A stretch of DNA of 32,193 nt, from NCBI GenBank assembly GCA_040391535.1, contig JBEBXQ010000040.1:1-32193 (forward strand), written 5' to 3'. Below the pieces are notes generated by a model that ran no database searches, had not been told where the DNA came from, and saw nothing but the letters and a program-made list of their open reading frames with translations. The first letter of the stretch is position 1. Each line of letters begins with the position of its first letter. Source of the DNA: JBEBXQ01 sp040391535 (GTDB lineage: Bacteria; Bacteroidota; Bacteroidia; Cytophagales; Spirosomataceae). Below, in pieces: positions 32,176-32,193 of the stretch. A program made the translations under genes and the position numbers.

Positions 32176-32193
32176 TTTTTAAAGCAAAAATTT

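Noticed and set aside
1..32193. CRISPR arrays, insertion sequences, tRNA or rRNA genes
   Set aside because: No regularly spaced repeat array, transposase frame or terminal inverted repeats, and no tRNA/rRNA-like sequence were seen; the only sizeable repeat is the 175-bp pair around higBA.

Overview
The window looks like chromosomal DNA of a Bacteroidota species, probably an environmental member of the Cytophagales or Sphingobacteriales type (genus not resolvable by eye). The evidence is: several promoters of the Bacteroidota form TTTG-N19/20-TAnnTTTG; the near absence of strong Shine-Dalgarno sequences; families typical of the phylum (DUF3822 beside coaD, DUF1080 lipoprotein, Tat-exported Gfo/Idh/MocA oxidoreductase, NatAB-type exporter); and moderate G+C.

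Layout. 1-2.2 kb: a TetR regulator cut by the window edge, a YffB/ArsC-like thioredoxin-fold protein and a dicarboxylate/amino-acid:cation symporter, all on the minus strand. 2.4-5.4 kb: a small membrane protein, a strong terminator, then a NatA/NatB-like ABC exporter closed by a 26-bp hairpin. 5.4-6.2 kb: an SDR protein lacking the catalytic Tyr and Lys. 6.3-10.5 kb: a three-gene exported carbohydrate operon (DUF1080 3-keto-disaccharide hydrolase lipoprotein, an unrecognised 729-residue secreted protein, and a Tat-exported GFOR-like oxidoreductase). 10.5-16 kb: housekeeping genes (Sua5/TsaC-type tRNA modification, a RecD2-like helicase, a CBS protein, a Nudix hydrolase, DUF3822, coaD, barstar homologue). 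16.2-23.9 kb: a two-component system followed by a CzcCBA-type heavy-metal RND efflux system. 24.1-30.3 kb: a damage-response cassette (S24/LexA-like repressor facing dinB and a short dnaE). 30.3-32.2 kb: a P-loop NTPase and an ArsR-AHSA1-DoxX operon.

The most unusual structure is inside the mutagenesis cassette. The divergent S24/dinB junction, including both 5' gene ends and a palindromic operator, is present twice as a 175-bp direct repeat about 95% identical (24919-25093 and 26001-26175). A complete higBA toxin-antitoxin module lies between the copies. The left copy keeps the intact repressor and a frameshifted stub of dinB; the right copy keeps intact dinB and a stub of the repressor. 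This looks like integration by, or with, duplication of the junction, and leaves each operon with its own diverged operator.

Promoter positions also correct several gene starts: natA begins at 3060, the Nudix gene downstream of 13571, and the ArsR gene at 32125.
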